Below are positions 17,147-25,095 of a stretch of DNA of 64,000 nt, one piece after another. The notes below the pieces were generated by a model, which was not told the origin of the DNA, searched no databases, and was given only the letters and a program-made list of their open reading frames with translations. Position 1 is the stretch's first letter. Each line of letters opens with the position of its first letter. Origin of the DNA: Myroides oncorhynchi. Lineage in GTDB: Bacteria > Bacteroidota > Bacteroidia > Flavobacteriales > Flavobacteriaceae. The stretch covers positions 1,437,501 through 1,501,500 of the forward strand of contig NZ_JAJJMP010000001.1 in NCBI RefSeq assembly GCF_020905415.1. The letters run 5' to 3'. The position numbers were made by a program, and so were the translations under genes.

Positions 17147-18250
17147 CTAAGTACACGACAAAAAACAAAATACATTGATATTTAGTTGATTAACTTTAGA
17201 ATGAAATAGTCTAGCCAAGTAATCAAGGCCTAATTTTACTACACTAATACTTCTATTACTATGTTTTTTGAAGGATATAGGTTTAATGTATGTATCGATA
17301 TAATCTCCAATTTTATAGCACCAAACAAGTGCAAGCATTACTAGCATAATGAGCTGTTCAAGTTTTTTAATACACTTTAAATGCGTGTCTTCAATATTAA
17401 AACCACTTGACTTCATTGCTCTAAATAATGTTTCTATTTGCCATCTTTCTTTATATTTTTCAGAAGCATTTTCGGGTTTATTAAAACTTACAATTATACA
17501 ATAATCAGTTTTGCCATCTGTCATTATCTTTGTGGCTGACAGATAACATAGTTGTCCATGTAGATACACAATTTTTTCATAAGCTCTAAACTCTCCAACT
17601 TTTAAATTGTAAAACAGATGATATGCATATTTATCTTCTTGCTTATGAGGTAGATAAACTTTAAAATTGTTTCGAATACGTATATAATACCTAATTCTTT
17701 CGTTATTCAAATATTCTATCCAACGTTCTCCAATAAACTCTCTGTCAGCTAATAAGCACTCTATACAATCTTTTCCAAACCATTCTATAAAATCATTAAT
17801 GAGTTCTTTTCTCTCATTGGTATTTGAGTTTCCTTTTTTATCTAACATCTTAAATATTAAAGGGAAAGCAACATTTTTGTAACAAACACCAAGCATCAGT
17901 ATGTTGATGTTTTGATTTCCAAACTTCCAGTTTGTACGATCTATAACAAGGGTATATTTATCTTGTTTAGGAAGAATAGCAAAGATGAACTTAGCTACAA
18001 GTTCAGATGTTAACTTAGCATCATAAACAAAACGTTGAATACGCCTACAGTTACTTTCTGCTTTAACTGAGTTGTCAAATGCTATAGATATATTTGTAAA
18101 ATTGACTGACTTTACTTTGCATAGAGCCACGATAAATAAGGAAATAAAACTGATCCTAGCTAAATTGAGTTTATCCTTAAAACCTCCTTTTAATATCGTT
18201 AAAAGTTCTGTACTTTTGTAATCTAGGCTGTTGTTCGTTTCTAAAGGCAT
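17147..18250 (-). CDS. IS4-family transposase
   Basis: The 367-residue DDE transposase cuts and pastes the element. The acidic triad is visible: Asp in LVIDRTNWKFG, Asp in LLADREFIGERW, and Glu in the Y-(2)-R-(3)-E-(6)-K signature YKERWQIETLFRAMK, which is the hallmark of IS4. The N-terminus (LDYKSTELLTILK) and helical C-terminus fit the family length. The stop codon TAG is formed by the last three bases of the element itself (CTA at 17147-17149). The frame is uninterrupted, so the protein may be active. It is read toward the 3' part of the broken host gene. Confidence 0.93.
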   Translation of the reverse strand: MPLETNNSLDYKSTELLTILKGGFKDKLNLARISFISLFIVALCKVKSVNFTNISIAFDNSVKAESNCRRIQRFVYDAKLTSELVAKFIFAILPKQDKYTLVIDRTNWKFGNQNINILMLGVCYKNVAFPLIFKMLDKKGNSNTNERKELINDFIEWFGKDCIECLLADREFIGERWIEYLNNERIRYYIRIRNNFKVYLPHKQEDKYAYHLFYNLKVGEFRAYEKIVYLHGQLCYLSATKIMTDGKTDYCIIVSFNKPENASEKYKERWQIETLFRAMKSSGFNIEDTHLKCIKKLEQLIMLVMLALVWCYKIGDYIDTYIKPISFKKHSNRSISVVKLGLDYLARLFHSKVNQLNINVFCFLSCT

Positions 18251-18359
18251 TACGTGAGAATTTTTCCTTTAAGATACTGAATATCAGCCTTTTTTACAAA
18301 TATATGTCTCGCCTATTTTGTTGTAAATCAGATATTTAACATTTTTGTCGGGTACTAAG
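17147..18359 (-). mobile_element. IS4-family insertion sequence, complete (1213 bp)
   Basis: The ends are imperfect terminal inverted repeats: CTAAGTACACGACAAAA at the left, and the complement of CTTAGTACCCGACAAAA at the right (15 of 17 match). A perfect 9-bp duplication TAGTTTCTT flanks it. A single intact transposase gene fills most of the element. Terminal repeats, a 9-bp duplication and the transposase signature agree with the IS4 family. The element has split a DUF5074-type lipoprotein gene at its codon 304 and is inserted in the same orientation as that gene. Confidence 0.93.
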
Positions 18360-19271
18360 TAGTTTCTTATTAAATCCGTCTTCTCCTAATGTGTAAAACT
18401 CTTCGTTAAGTTCTCCTGTCTGTGTATTAAACTTTACTACGTTAGCTCCTTTTGTCCAATATAGTGCATTCTCTTTCACACTTGATGATAATGATCCAGG
18501 ATTCCAAGCACCCCAAGTTCCATTGATAGGTGCATTAGCGATAGGATAAGTCTTTGTATCGTTTTTGTCTTTAGGATTGATACGTACTATTTCATTTCCT
18601 TTACCTGCCCAGACTATACCCTCTTGATCTAAAGTGACTTGAGTATATCCACCTGTTAGTTTGTCTATTACTATATCTGTATCGGTGCTAATAATAGCTA
18701 ATCCTTCCCCTTGAATTACAGCATACACTTTACCATTGGCATAAACCATATTACCAGTTTGTTTGCTAATACCATCTATTTTTCCTCCTATAGCTTTTGT
18801 GTTAATGTGGTATACAGTGATTCCAGAGCCTGTAGAAATATATCCTTTAGAATCTGACACTCCTACAAATGCTCTACCGTCTCCTTGAATATTTTCAAAA
18901 GATTTAACTTCCTTAAAGTTCTTGTCTGTTACGACAAATCTATTTCCTTGTTTAGAGATTATATAATAGTTCTCACCATAAGCTACCCCCATAGTAGTAG
19001 TCACACCTAGTTCCTTACCGCTATTCGCCTCAGTGTATATTCTGTATTTTCTATTTAGTCCGTAATCTAAGAAGTTTACGCTTCCTTTATCATGTCCAAA
19101 CCAATCTTCATTGGCAATGTAGAAGCCTGTTGGTTGGATTAATGGCGTTGCTGCAGAAGGTGGGGTAATTCTAAAGCCGTCTTCATTTCGGTTATCATCT
19201 TCAGAGCTACATGCTACTGTAAAAGCAAGTAGTGAAAGCACAAGTGAGCGTGCTAAAATTCCTTTTTTCAT
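18336..19271 (-). pseudogene. DUF5074-type lipoprotein, 5' part truncated by IS4-family insertion
   Basis: The gene starts with a lipoprotein signal (MKKGILARSLVLSLLAFTVAC, Cys21) and codes for 304 native residues. Seven residues from the element's end follow before a stop. The mature part has the YncE/DUF5074 style of surface beta-propellers: GFYIANEDWFGHDKGSVNFL, YYIISKQGNRFVVTD, KVYAVIQGEGLAIISTD and GAWNPGSLSSSVKENALYW. The intact product would be 467 residues. Such lipoproteins often accompany TonB receptors; none is adjacent here. The truncated product still has its export signal and most propeller blades, so a stable fragment may be made, but the C-terminal domain is lost. Confidence 0.85.
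18360..18368. repeat. 9-bp target-site duplication, right copy
   Basis: TAGTTTCTT, identical to 17138-17146, immediately follows the right terminal repeat of the insertion sequence. Confidence 0.92.
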
Positions 19272-19293
19272 TATAGTTTGTTTTTTGCTTTTA

Positions 19294-19323
19294 CAAAAAT
19301 AAGCCTTCAGCTATAGGAACAAA
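19294..19323 (-). promoter_or_regulatory. promoter of the DUF5074-type lipoprotein gene
   Basis: On the minus strand a TTTG (-33; complement of 19320-19323) is followed after 18 nt by TATTTTTG (-7; 19294-19301). Both match the Bacteroidota consensus with good spacing. It lies 23 bp upstream of the ATG at 19271. Confidence 0.7.
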
Positions 19324-19407
19324 GAACTTTTGCTTTTCTTTTTTATAAATACACTTTTTAAGTAGGAGTATTTTACTATTTTAGAGGAATAAAGAGATAA
19401 ACGGATT

Positions 19408-20511
19408 ATGAAAAAAATAGGAAGCCTTCTATTCGCAAGTGTTTTGATGTTCTCATGTACAGAGAAACAGCAGCCTTCGAATGAATCAATAAATACGGAA
19501 GAACCAACATCATTAACACTTACTATAGCTGAGGCGAAGAAGATTATAGAGCTTCCGCTACACTGTATAGAGATTGAATATCCTAATAAATTAGGACAAG
19601 TAATAGGGAAAGATGAAGATCTAAAAACACCGAAACAGCTTAGACCTATTTTCTACGGATGTTTTGATTGGCACTCTTCTGTACACGGATTTTGGTCTAT
19701 TGTTACTTTATTACAAAAGTTTCCGGAGTTAGATACAGATGGGCAGATACGTGCTAGGCTGAATAATCTGATTACAGAGGAGAATGTAGCAGTTGAACTA
19801 GCGTTCTTCCACGATCCGAATAACAAGACTTTTGAACGTACTTATGGATGGGCTTGGTTGTTCCAATTACACGGAACACTGTCTAAATGGGAAGATGCTG
19901 ATGCACAACGATGGGCAAAGACGATAGAGCCATTGGCTAAAATCATGCAAGAGCGTTATGTAGAATATTTACCAAAGCTAGTATACCCTATCCGTACAGG
20001 TACACATGATAATACGGCATTCGGATTATCACTATCATTAGATTATGCACGTCAGATGGGAAATGCGCCATTTGAAGAATTAATAGTGACTAATGCTAAG
20101 CGTTTATATGGAGAAGATAAAGGATGTAATATCGCCTTTGAACCAAGCGGACATGACTTCTTATCACCATGTTTAGAAGAAGCACGCCTAATGAGTAAGG
20201 TGATGAATCAAGATACATTCCGCACGTGGACGAAGTCATTCTTGCCTCAGATATTTGACAAGAGTTTTACATTAGAGATTGCTAAGGTATCTGATCGTTC
20301 GGATGGGCATTTGGTGCATCTAGATGGTCTTAACTTTAGTAGAGCGACATGCTTAAAAGAAATAAGTAAGGCAATACCTGAGTTAGCACCTAATCTGAAT
20401 CAATTGTCAGTGAAGCACTTTGAGAATTCGTTTGGCAATATTACAGGAGATGATTATATGGGAAGTCATTGGTTAGGAACTTTTGCGTTATACACTTTAT
20501 TACACCAATAG
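19408..20511 (+). CDS. DUF2891 family lipoprotein
   Basis: The 367-residue protein starts with a lipoprotein signal (MKKIGSLLFASVLMFSC, Cys17). The body has the DUF2891 pattern: FYGCFDWHSSVHGFWSIV near residue 95, then ERTYGWAWLFQLHGTL, YPIRTGTHDNTAFGLSLSLD and EPSGHDFLSPCLEEARLM. The ordered Trp/His/Asp motifs and all-helical texture suggest an alpha/alpha-toroid enzyme-like fold, but no activity is established for the family. It would sit on a periplasm-facing membrane surface. It is divergent from the interrupted lipoprotein gene and followed 39 bp later by the next gene. Confidence 0.88.
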   Translation: MKKIGSLLFASVLMFSCTEKQQPSNESINTEEPTSLTLTIAEAKKIIELPLHCIEIEYPNKLGQVIGKDEDLKTPKQLRPIFYGCFDWHSSVHGFWSIVTLLQKFPELDTDGQIRARLNNLITEENVAVELAFFHDPNNKTFERTYGWAWLFQLHGTLSKWEDADAQRWAKTIEPLAKIMQERYVEYLPKLVYPIRTGTHDNTAFGLSLSLDYARQMGNAPFEELIVTNAKRLYGEDKGCNIAFEPSGHDFLSPCLEEARLMSKVMNQDTFRTWTKSFLPQIFDKSFTLEIAKVSDRSDGHLVHLDGLNFSRATCLKEISKAIPELAPNLNQLSVKHFENSFGNITGDDYMGSHWLGTFALYTLLHQ

Positions 20512-20550
20512 TTTTAAGAAGTATATAGGGCAGTTAAACAGTAGAAAAGT

Positions 20551-22215
20551 ATGAAATTAAGAGAAATGTTTTGCATTGAAGATAAAGATAGAGACTTATC
20601 ACTAGATGCTGTTAGGAGAATATTCAGCTTGCCTATTGTTCAAAGTCTGTATTATAATAAATGGTTAATACTTAGGGATGAACAACTCGTTTCTGATTTT
20701 ATCGAAGCTTATAGCATAAACGATGATGATGAATTCAAGAGAGGTGAGTGGGCAATTTATTTTCAGGAAGATGAATTTAACACGAGATTAGTTATCTCTC
20801 GTGATTATATAAATGAAGAAGGAGAGAAGGACGCAGAGATGTATCATTATTTCATTCGTAGATTAGGGTTAGAGGTTAGTGATGTTTTGATTTTTTATCA
20901 AGCACACAATACTTATTCAGACAAACTATCTCTATTAACACCTAAAGATGAACAAAGTATAGAGACTGCTAAACAGTGGTTTGGTTATACATGTGATCTA
21001 TTATTATCAGTCAATCATTTTTTCGAATTTGACGATAAGATTAGTGCTATGGTGGAACAAGCGCAATTCTTCCATCCTGATATAATCAATCAAGAACCAC
21101 CTATAGATATAATATTCTACAATGGAATACTCTGTAGAGTAGTTAGTATTCGGAAAGGTCTTGAGATACTAAAAGGGTTAAAAGGGGTTAATGATAAAGA
21201 CAATGAGCTTTTTACATTAGATAATTTAGTTTATGATTTGGGAGAAGAGAGTTCTTTTTTCTTAGTGATAGATAACGACGTCGAGATAGATGAACTAGAG
21301 GTATTAGGTCTTATAGAAGATTACGATATCGATATACAAGGTTATATCTTTATGGGTAATCTGAAAGTTTCAGATTCGTTATTTTGTCAAGAATTAGATT
21401 TCTCTCCTATGCTTGTTGTATTAGGGGATTTAATAGTGAAGAATGCTTACTTCTGTGGTAATGTCCATTATATAGGAGGTAATGTATATGGAGAAGTAGT
21501 CTATGCAAAGTATAATCATGGTGAACTTCATGTTAAGGGAACTCTTGATGTGCGATGCATTGTAGCAGCTGATATGCCATGTTATATTAATAAGATTCAA
21601 ATTACAAGTATTATTTCTGACAACTCTGTTTATGGCCTTGACCAGGTTACAGGAGAGGACGGATTGCCTTTTTTTATGATGAACGTTTATCCTAGTACTC
21701 ATCGTACAAGAGATGTTTTTATAGAAGAAATTGCAGAAGAGTTAATCTGGGGGGAGAATTTTCCTAATGATGATGATATAATTGAGGCAATGCGAGAGGG
21801 AAAAACACTGATTAAAGAATCTGTCTTTACTGTTTATGCAGATTTTGATATGACAGTAGCAGAGCGATTTAACAGATTGTTTATTGAGTTGATAGACAGT
21901 AATGGTTTAGCTTCGCAACGAATAGATGCTGATTATGTGAGTGAGTATTTCTTTAATGTCTATATGTATGAAGGGCAGAAATATCGTGAACTAGGTCGTA
22001 AAGATAAGCCTGGTAACTATCAGTCGCGTATCTTACATAATATTGATACTGGAGAGTATACAGCATTAGTTGACTTCTTTAAAGCAGATGGTAAGTCGCT
22101 GTATAGTGCATTTCGCTCTAAGCTTACAGATACATTTACCTCTACACACTCAGCTATGTATGCGTTTAATCAAGCAGAGAATGAATTCCTTAAGAAATTA
22201 GGGAAAAGAAAATAA
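20551..22215 (+). CDS. hypothetical protein with beta-solenoid-like centre
   Basis: I do not recognise this 554-residue protein. It has no signal peptide or membrane helix and is strongly acidic. Residues about 1-200 look helical. The middle (about 255-350) shows short repeated strands with turns: IQGYIFMGNLKVSDSLF, LVVLGDLIVKNAYFCGNV, YIGGNVYGEVVYAKYNHG and ELHVKGTLDVRCIVAAD. This spacing resembles a small right-handed beta-solenoid as in polymer-forming (bactofilin-like) domains. The last 170 residues are again helical and charged, ending in NEFLKKLGKRK. It follows the DUF2891 gene by 39 bp, so the two may be co-transcribed. A cytoplasmic structural role is a guess. Confidence 0.7.
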   Translation: MKLREMFCIEDKDRDLSLDAVRRIFSLPIVQSLYYNKWLILRDEQLVSDFIEAYSINDDDEFKRGEWAIYFQEDEFNTRLVISRDYINEEGEKDAEMYHYFIRRLGLEVSDVLIFYQAHNTYSDKLSLLTPKDEQSIETAKQWFGYTCDLLLSVNHFFEFDDKISAMVEQAQFFHPDIINQEPPIDIIFYNGILCRVVSIRKGLEILKGLKGVNDKDNELFTLDNLVYDLGEESSFFLVIDNDVEIDELEVLGLIEDYDIDIQGYIFMGNLKVSDSLFCQELDFSPMLVVLGDLIVKNAYFCGNVHYIGGNVYGEVVYAKYNHGELHVKGTLDVRCIVAADMPCYINKIQITSIISDNSVYGLDQVTGEDGLPFFMMNVYPSTHRTRDVFIEEIAEELIWGENFPNDDDIIEAMREGKTLIKESVFTVYADFDMTVAERFNRLFIELIDSNGLASQRIDADYVSEYFFNVYMYEGQKYRELGRKDKPGNYQSRILHNIDTGEYTALVDFFKADGKSLYSAFRSKLTDTFTSTHSAMYAFNQAENEFLKKLGKRK

Positions 22216-22228
22216 GGTTAACAGTAAT

Positions 22229-22256
22229 CGGTTTACAGTCTACAGACTGTAAACCG
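22229..22256. repeat. perfect 13-bp-arm palindrome
   Basis: CGGTTTACAGTCT and AGACTGTAAACCG are separated by AC. It lies 14 bp beyond the stop of the 554-residue gene. A weak T tract (TTGTTTT) follows from 22261, so it may act as terminator or belong to the nearby intergenic repeats. Confidence 0.7.
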
Positions 22257-22286
22257 CAAATTGTTTTAATTAATAAGGATTGTGTT

Positions 22287-22307
22287 AGACGCAATGTATT
22301 GACGTCT
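22287..22307. repeat. intergenic palindrome (AGACGCAAT type)
   Basis: AGACGCAAT and ATTGACGTCT form an imperfect inverted repeat. It is followed by other repeat-like sequence up to 22380, including a second GTAAAC/ACTGTAAACC set similar to the palindrome at 22229. It looks like a dispersed non-coding repeat. Confidence 0.45.
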
Positions 22308-22383
22308 TTACAGACCGTCCGTTATATCCCTCATGCCGTAGGCAAATACCGTTAACTGTAAACTGCCCACTGTAAACCATTAA

Positions 22384-22731
22384 TTACCCTATTCTAAGAC
22401 CATTTTTGGTCGGTTTATCCATTGTCATAAGCGTTACCTCTTTACCTTCTACAGCTCCCATTACTAGGCATTCGCTCATCAGGGTTGCTATCTGTTTAGG
22501 AGGAAAATTTACTACAGCCACTACTTGCTTACCGATTAATTCTTCGGGTGTATATAGTTTGGTGATTTGCGCAGATGATTTGCGTTTACCTATTTCTTCT
22601 CCGAAGTCAAGTACTAATTTATAAGCAGGGTTTCTCACTTCAGCGAATACCTCCGCTTCAATGATAGTACCTACTCTCATCTCTACTTTTGAGAACTCAT
22701 CCCAAGTCAATGTATTGTTGTTATTCTCCAT
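22384..22731 (-). CDS. csaA: CsaA-like tRNA-binding OB-fold protein
   Basis: The protein is 115 residues from ATG 22731. An ATG 24 bp upstream (22755) is in frame, but a TATTTTTG promoter element overlaps it. The protein is essentially one tRNA-binding OB domain: FSKVEMRVGTIIEAEVFAEV, KRKSSAQITKLYTPEELIGK, and NFPPKQIATLMSECLVMGAV with the family's conserved P-x-Q and S-E residues. CsaA proteins are dimers with chaperone or export-related activity in Bacillus and bind tRNA. The same fold forms the C-terminus of MetG (11492-13552). A 2H phosphoesterase gene follows upstream on the same strand. Confidence 0.88.
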   Translation of the reverse strand: MENNNNTLTWDEFSKVEMRVGTIIEAEVFAEVRNPAYKLVLDFGEEIGKRKSSAQITKLYTPEELIGKQVVAVVNFPPKQIATLMSECLVMGAVEGKEVTLMTMDKPTKNGLRIG

Positions 22732-22752
22732 CTTGTTGTTTCTGATTAATTC

Positions 22753-22760
22753 CAAAAATA
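22753..22760 (-). promoter_or_regulatory. -7 promoter element of the csaA-like gene
   Basis: TATTTTTG on the minus strand matches TAnnTTTG. It overlaps the alternative upstream start codon at 22755 and so supports the start at 22731. Confidence 0.5.
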
Positions 22761-22794
22761 GGGAAATAAATGTATTTATTCTTTTTATAAGGTT

Positions 22795-23355
22795 TTAAAA
22801 CAACGACAACTGCTCCGCTTCATTAGAAGGCATTCCTAAAAAAGGGAATATGTCTATGATGTCGTATTGTCTGCGTTCAGGATTAAATTGGCGCAGAGCA
22901 ACTTTATCACACATAAACGAAATAGCAGGTTTTTCGAAGAACACTAGCGCTTGCTGAAGCTTGATTGGTTCTAGTTTACGAGCGATAGACATGTGGGGTT
23001 CGTTACTTTTATAAACATCGGGTAAGGATACTTTACTCATTACTTTCTTAGCATATTCTTTTAGCATGACCTGATCTTCTTTATCCACTGCCAAGAAGAA
23101 TGCGCCGTTGGGATATTGGCCGTAATCATTAAACAGTACTTGCGTAGGTGTGAAGGTACTACATTGCTGTCTGACTAACTGAGCTATCTTATTTACACCC
23201 ATACTATCTGTCTGAAACTTAGATATAGTCATATGTGCTAGAGAGTTCTTACTGTTATACCATCCGATATGGCCTGCTAGCTGTAACTTCATCTGTCTCA
23301 CTATTTCTATAGTCGCATCATCAGGTTGAAAACAAAGAGAATATCTATTAATCAT
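22795..23355 (-). CDS. 2'-5' RNA ligase / 2H phosphoesterase family protein
   Basis: The 186-residue protein carries the two HxT/S motifs that define the 2H superfamily: HMT at residues 41-43 (SLAHMTISKF) and HMS at 121-123 (EPHMSIARKL). In relatives the paired histidines hydrolyse or form 2',5' or 2',3'-cyclic phosphodiester bonds in RNA or nucleotides. The spacing of 80 residues is typical. The actual substrate is unknown; LigT/ThpR or cyclic phosphodiesterase activity are both possible. Its own promoter is predicted at 23374-23403, with a palindrome over the -33 box. Confidence 0.87.
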   Translation of the reverse strand: MINRYSLCFQPDDATIEIVRQMKLQLAGHIGWYNSKNSLAHMTISKFQTDSMGVNKIAQLVRQQCSTFTPTQVLFNDYGQYPNGAFFLAVDKEDQVMLKEYAKKVMSKVSLPDVYKSNEPHMSIARKLEPIKLQQALVFFEKPAISFMCDKVALRQFNPERRQYDIIDIFPFLGMPSNEAEQLSLF

Positions 23356-23373
23356 TCGTTCTTATTTAAAAGG

Positions 23374-23406
23374 CAAAAGTAAGGATTTTGGGTTTAACCC
23401 AAAATC
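23374..23406 (-). promoter_or_regulatory. promoter with palindrome over the -33 box
   Basis: On the minus strand TTTG (-33; 23400-23403), an 18-nt spacer and TACTTTTG (-7; 23374-23381) fit the consensus. A 9-bp-arm palindrome GATTTTGGG/CCCAAAATC with loop TTTAA (23384-23406) covers the -33 element and spacer, a position where a dimeric repressor could act. A second GATTCTGGGTTAAA-like motif lies near 23500. Confidence 0.5.
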
Positions 23407-23563
23407 AGTGATAGATAGATAAGCGAAAAGTAATTATACAAAATAGGTCTGAATTAGTGATTTCAGCATACTATAGTATGGCTAATGCTGATTCTGGGTT
23501 AAAGTGAATAATGGTATAAATAGGTTAGTTTATAGAGTTGATTTATCTGATTTAAGGTGACAA

Positions 23564-23600
23564 TAAAAGGGTTATCAACGCACTGTTGATAACCCTTTAT
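23564..23600. terminator. bidirectional terminator-like hairpin
   Basis: Fourteen bases (23566-23579) pair perfectly with 23585-23598 around a 5-nt loop, with A and T tracts at the ends. It terminates the small minus-strand gene at 23622. Confidence 0.85.
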
Positions 23601-23621
23601 ATTATATTGTGGTAAGTCTAG

Positions 23622-23840
23622 TTATCGGATAATAACTCTTCCTCTAAATGGTACATCAGTAGATATATCAATATTGTGTGCTTTTGAAATAAAGATTTTA
23701 CAAGGTTTAACCTGATAAACGAATTCGTCGATTATCTCTGATACTTGTACAATAGGATTCTCTATTTGGTGGTCTTTAAAGTCAATAACAAGGATGTTAC
23801 TGTCAAAATCGTATGCTCTGAATTCTTTTACGTATTTCAT
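23622..23840 (-). CDS. small hypothetical protein
   Basis: The 72-residue soluble protein (starts MKYVKEFRAYDFDSN, ends DVPFRGRVIIR) has no signal sequence and no known motif. It alternates hydrophobic and charged residues in a beta-alpha-beta rhythm (NILVIDFKD, VQVSEIIDEFVYQV, CKIFISKAH). It has its own terminator 24 bp downstream and about 110 bp of free sequence upstream, so it is probably a small independent gene. The frame is supported by composition and terminator only. Confidence 0.55.
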   Translation of the reverse strand: MKYVKEFRAYDFDSNILVIDFKDHQIENPIVQVSEIIDEFVYQVKPCKIFISKAHNIDISTDVPFRGRVIIR

Positions 23841-23951
23841 AATGCTGGTTGTTTTAAATTAAAAATTAAGTTACGGATAATAATATGGATAGACGAATGA
23901 AAGAGGTGAAAACTTTTATTTCAGTACTTTTATATAATGATTAAAGGCTTG

Positions 23952-24425
23952 TTAGTAAGTAGAATATTTGTAATTATCTAATACCTTCTCAAAACACAAA
24001 CTACTTTCCACACCTTCATACTGACCATAGTTAGGGATAACAGTATAGTTGTTCTTGCGGTATAATATTTCTGCTTGGGTCTGTAGCTTACCCATTTCTA
24101 AGATACATCTGGTATAGCCTAGATCTTTAGCCCACTGTTCTAATTCGGTTAGTACAATAGATGCAATACCTTTTCCTCTAGCTTCAGGGGTAGTAAACAT
24201 ACGTTTTATCTCTATCGTGTCTTTATCATATTCTTTAATTGCACCACAGCCTACAGCGACACCTTGCGAATAGATGACAATAACGTGGTTAATATGATCT
24301 ACTTTATTATACTGAGCAAAGAATTCATGATCATCACCATCTAATACACGCAGATATTTATCTAGCTCTATGATGAGGTTGAGAAAATCTATATTATCAG
24401 AGTTGGTTTTTAGGATGTCTAGCAT
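23952..24425 (-). CDS. GNAT family N-acetyltransferase
   Basis: The 157-residue enzyme moves an acetyl group from acetyl-CoA to an unknown amine. The GNAT core is visible: the central strand pair VAVGCGAIKEYDKDTIEIKR, followed by the CoA pyrophosphate loop TPEARGKGIASIVLTELE (R/Q-x-x-G-x-G/A pattern), then the YTRCILEMGKLQTQAEILY region and a Tyr-rich end. It resembles single-domain GNATs of the PhnO/ElaA type but the target cannot be told. It is transcribed alone. Confidence 0.87.
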   Translation of the reverse strand: MLDILKTNSDNIDFLNLIIELDKYLRVLDGDDHEFFAQYNKVDHINHVIVIYSQGVAVGCGAIKEYDKDTIEIKRMFTTPEARGKGIASIVLTELEQWAKDLGYTRCILEMGKLQTQAEILYRKNNYTVIPNYGQYEGVESSLCFEKVLDNYKYSTY

Positions 24426-24522
24426 AAGTATTCTTTCTGGTTGTGCTATAAAAGTAGTGTTTTTTACATTTCGTAGTCAGTAGTAATTAGTATCTTTATT
24501 AAACGTAAATAAAGTATTGATT

Positions 24523-24720
24523 ATGGATTACGAGAGTAAATTTTATTTGGTGTGGGTGATATCTAGTCTTATAATAGGAGTAGGGGGAACGTATTTATAC
24601 AAGATAATACGCGATATAAAACAAGAACAAGTAGGTAGACAGAAGTACGTTATGATATTTCTAGGGAGTACTTTTTTTGGGATAGCATTGATGAGAGGAG
24701 TGTTCTATTTAGCACTATAA
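24523..24720 (+). CDS. small membrane protein
   Basis: This is a 65-residue protein from ATG 24523 (a TTG two codons upstream is also possible). It has two hydrophobic helices (FYLVWVISSLIIGVGGTYLY and the C-terminal MIFLGSTFFGIALM) joined by a basic loop (KIIRDIKQEQVGRQKY). No family was recognised. It is followed 120 bp later by another small two-helix protein on the same strand. Possible envelope stress or regulatory small protein; nothing in the sequence decides this. Confidence 0.5.
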   Translation: MDYESKFYLVWVISSLIIGVGGTYLYKIIRDIKQEQVGRQKYVMIFLGSTFFGIALMRGVFYLAL

Positions 24721-24844
24721 GGTATATGTGTTTTATGTCTCTTTGAATGTTGTAATACTTTGTTTGCATTTGTTTGAAATACATTGGGTTGTTTTTTACA
24801 TGTTGATGTACTTTTAGTACAGATAATATTTAAAGACTTGAAAT

Positions 24845-25045
24845 ATGAAGTATATAGCGTATTTGTTTATTAGTTCGATAGTATTTTATAGTTTCTATAA
24901 ATTCTACTTTGTAGGGAATCCAATTCATATTGGTGATTATGCGAGTTACCTAAAAGACCCTGTTTTTTATGGGGGAGTTTTGCTCGCTGTAATTGTAGAT
25001 ATTTTATTAGTGTCTATGATGACAATGAATGAGAAGAAGTTTTAA
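24845..25045 (+). CDS. small membrane protein
   Basis: The 66-residue protein has two predicted helices (IAYLFISSIVFYSFYKFYF and YGGVLLAVIVDILLVSMM) and a short polar loop (VGNPIHIGDYASYLKD). It ends MTMNEKKF. A terminator hairpin follows 13 bp after its stop, which supports it as a real gene. It is not recognisably related to the small membrane protein upstream beyond size and topology. Confidence 0.5.
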   Translation: MKYIAYLFISSIVFYSFYKFYFVGNPIHIGDYASYLKDPVFYGGVLLAVIVDILLVSMMTMNEKKF

Positions 25046-25056
25046 TAATATTTAAA

Positions 25057-25092
25057 GTAAAATGGCGTCTTGATAAGGACGCCATTTTTATA
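25057..25092. terminator. bidirectional terminator
   Basis: AAAATGGCGTC (25059-25069) pairs with GACGCCATTTT (25078-25088), with T and A tracts. It separates the convergent small membrane protein gene and aspartate kinase gene. Confidence 0.88.
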
Positions 25093-25095
25093 TTA

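Noticed and set aside
20551..22215. Toxin or immunity protein of a secretion system
   Set aside because: No secretion, Rhs or effector gene is adjacent and no toxin domain is visible; the idea had no sequence support.
22384..22755. Fragment of a second metG
   Set aside because: The protein is a complete stand-alone OB-fold protein of CsaA size with its own promoter and start, not a remnant of a synthetase.
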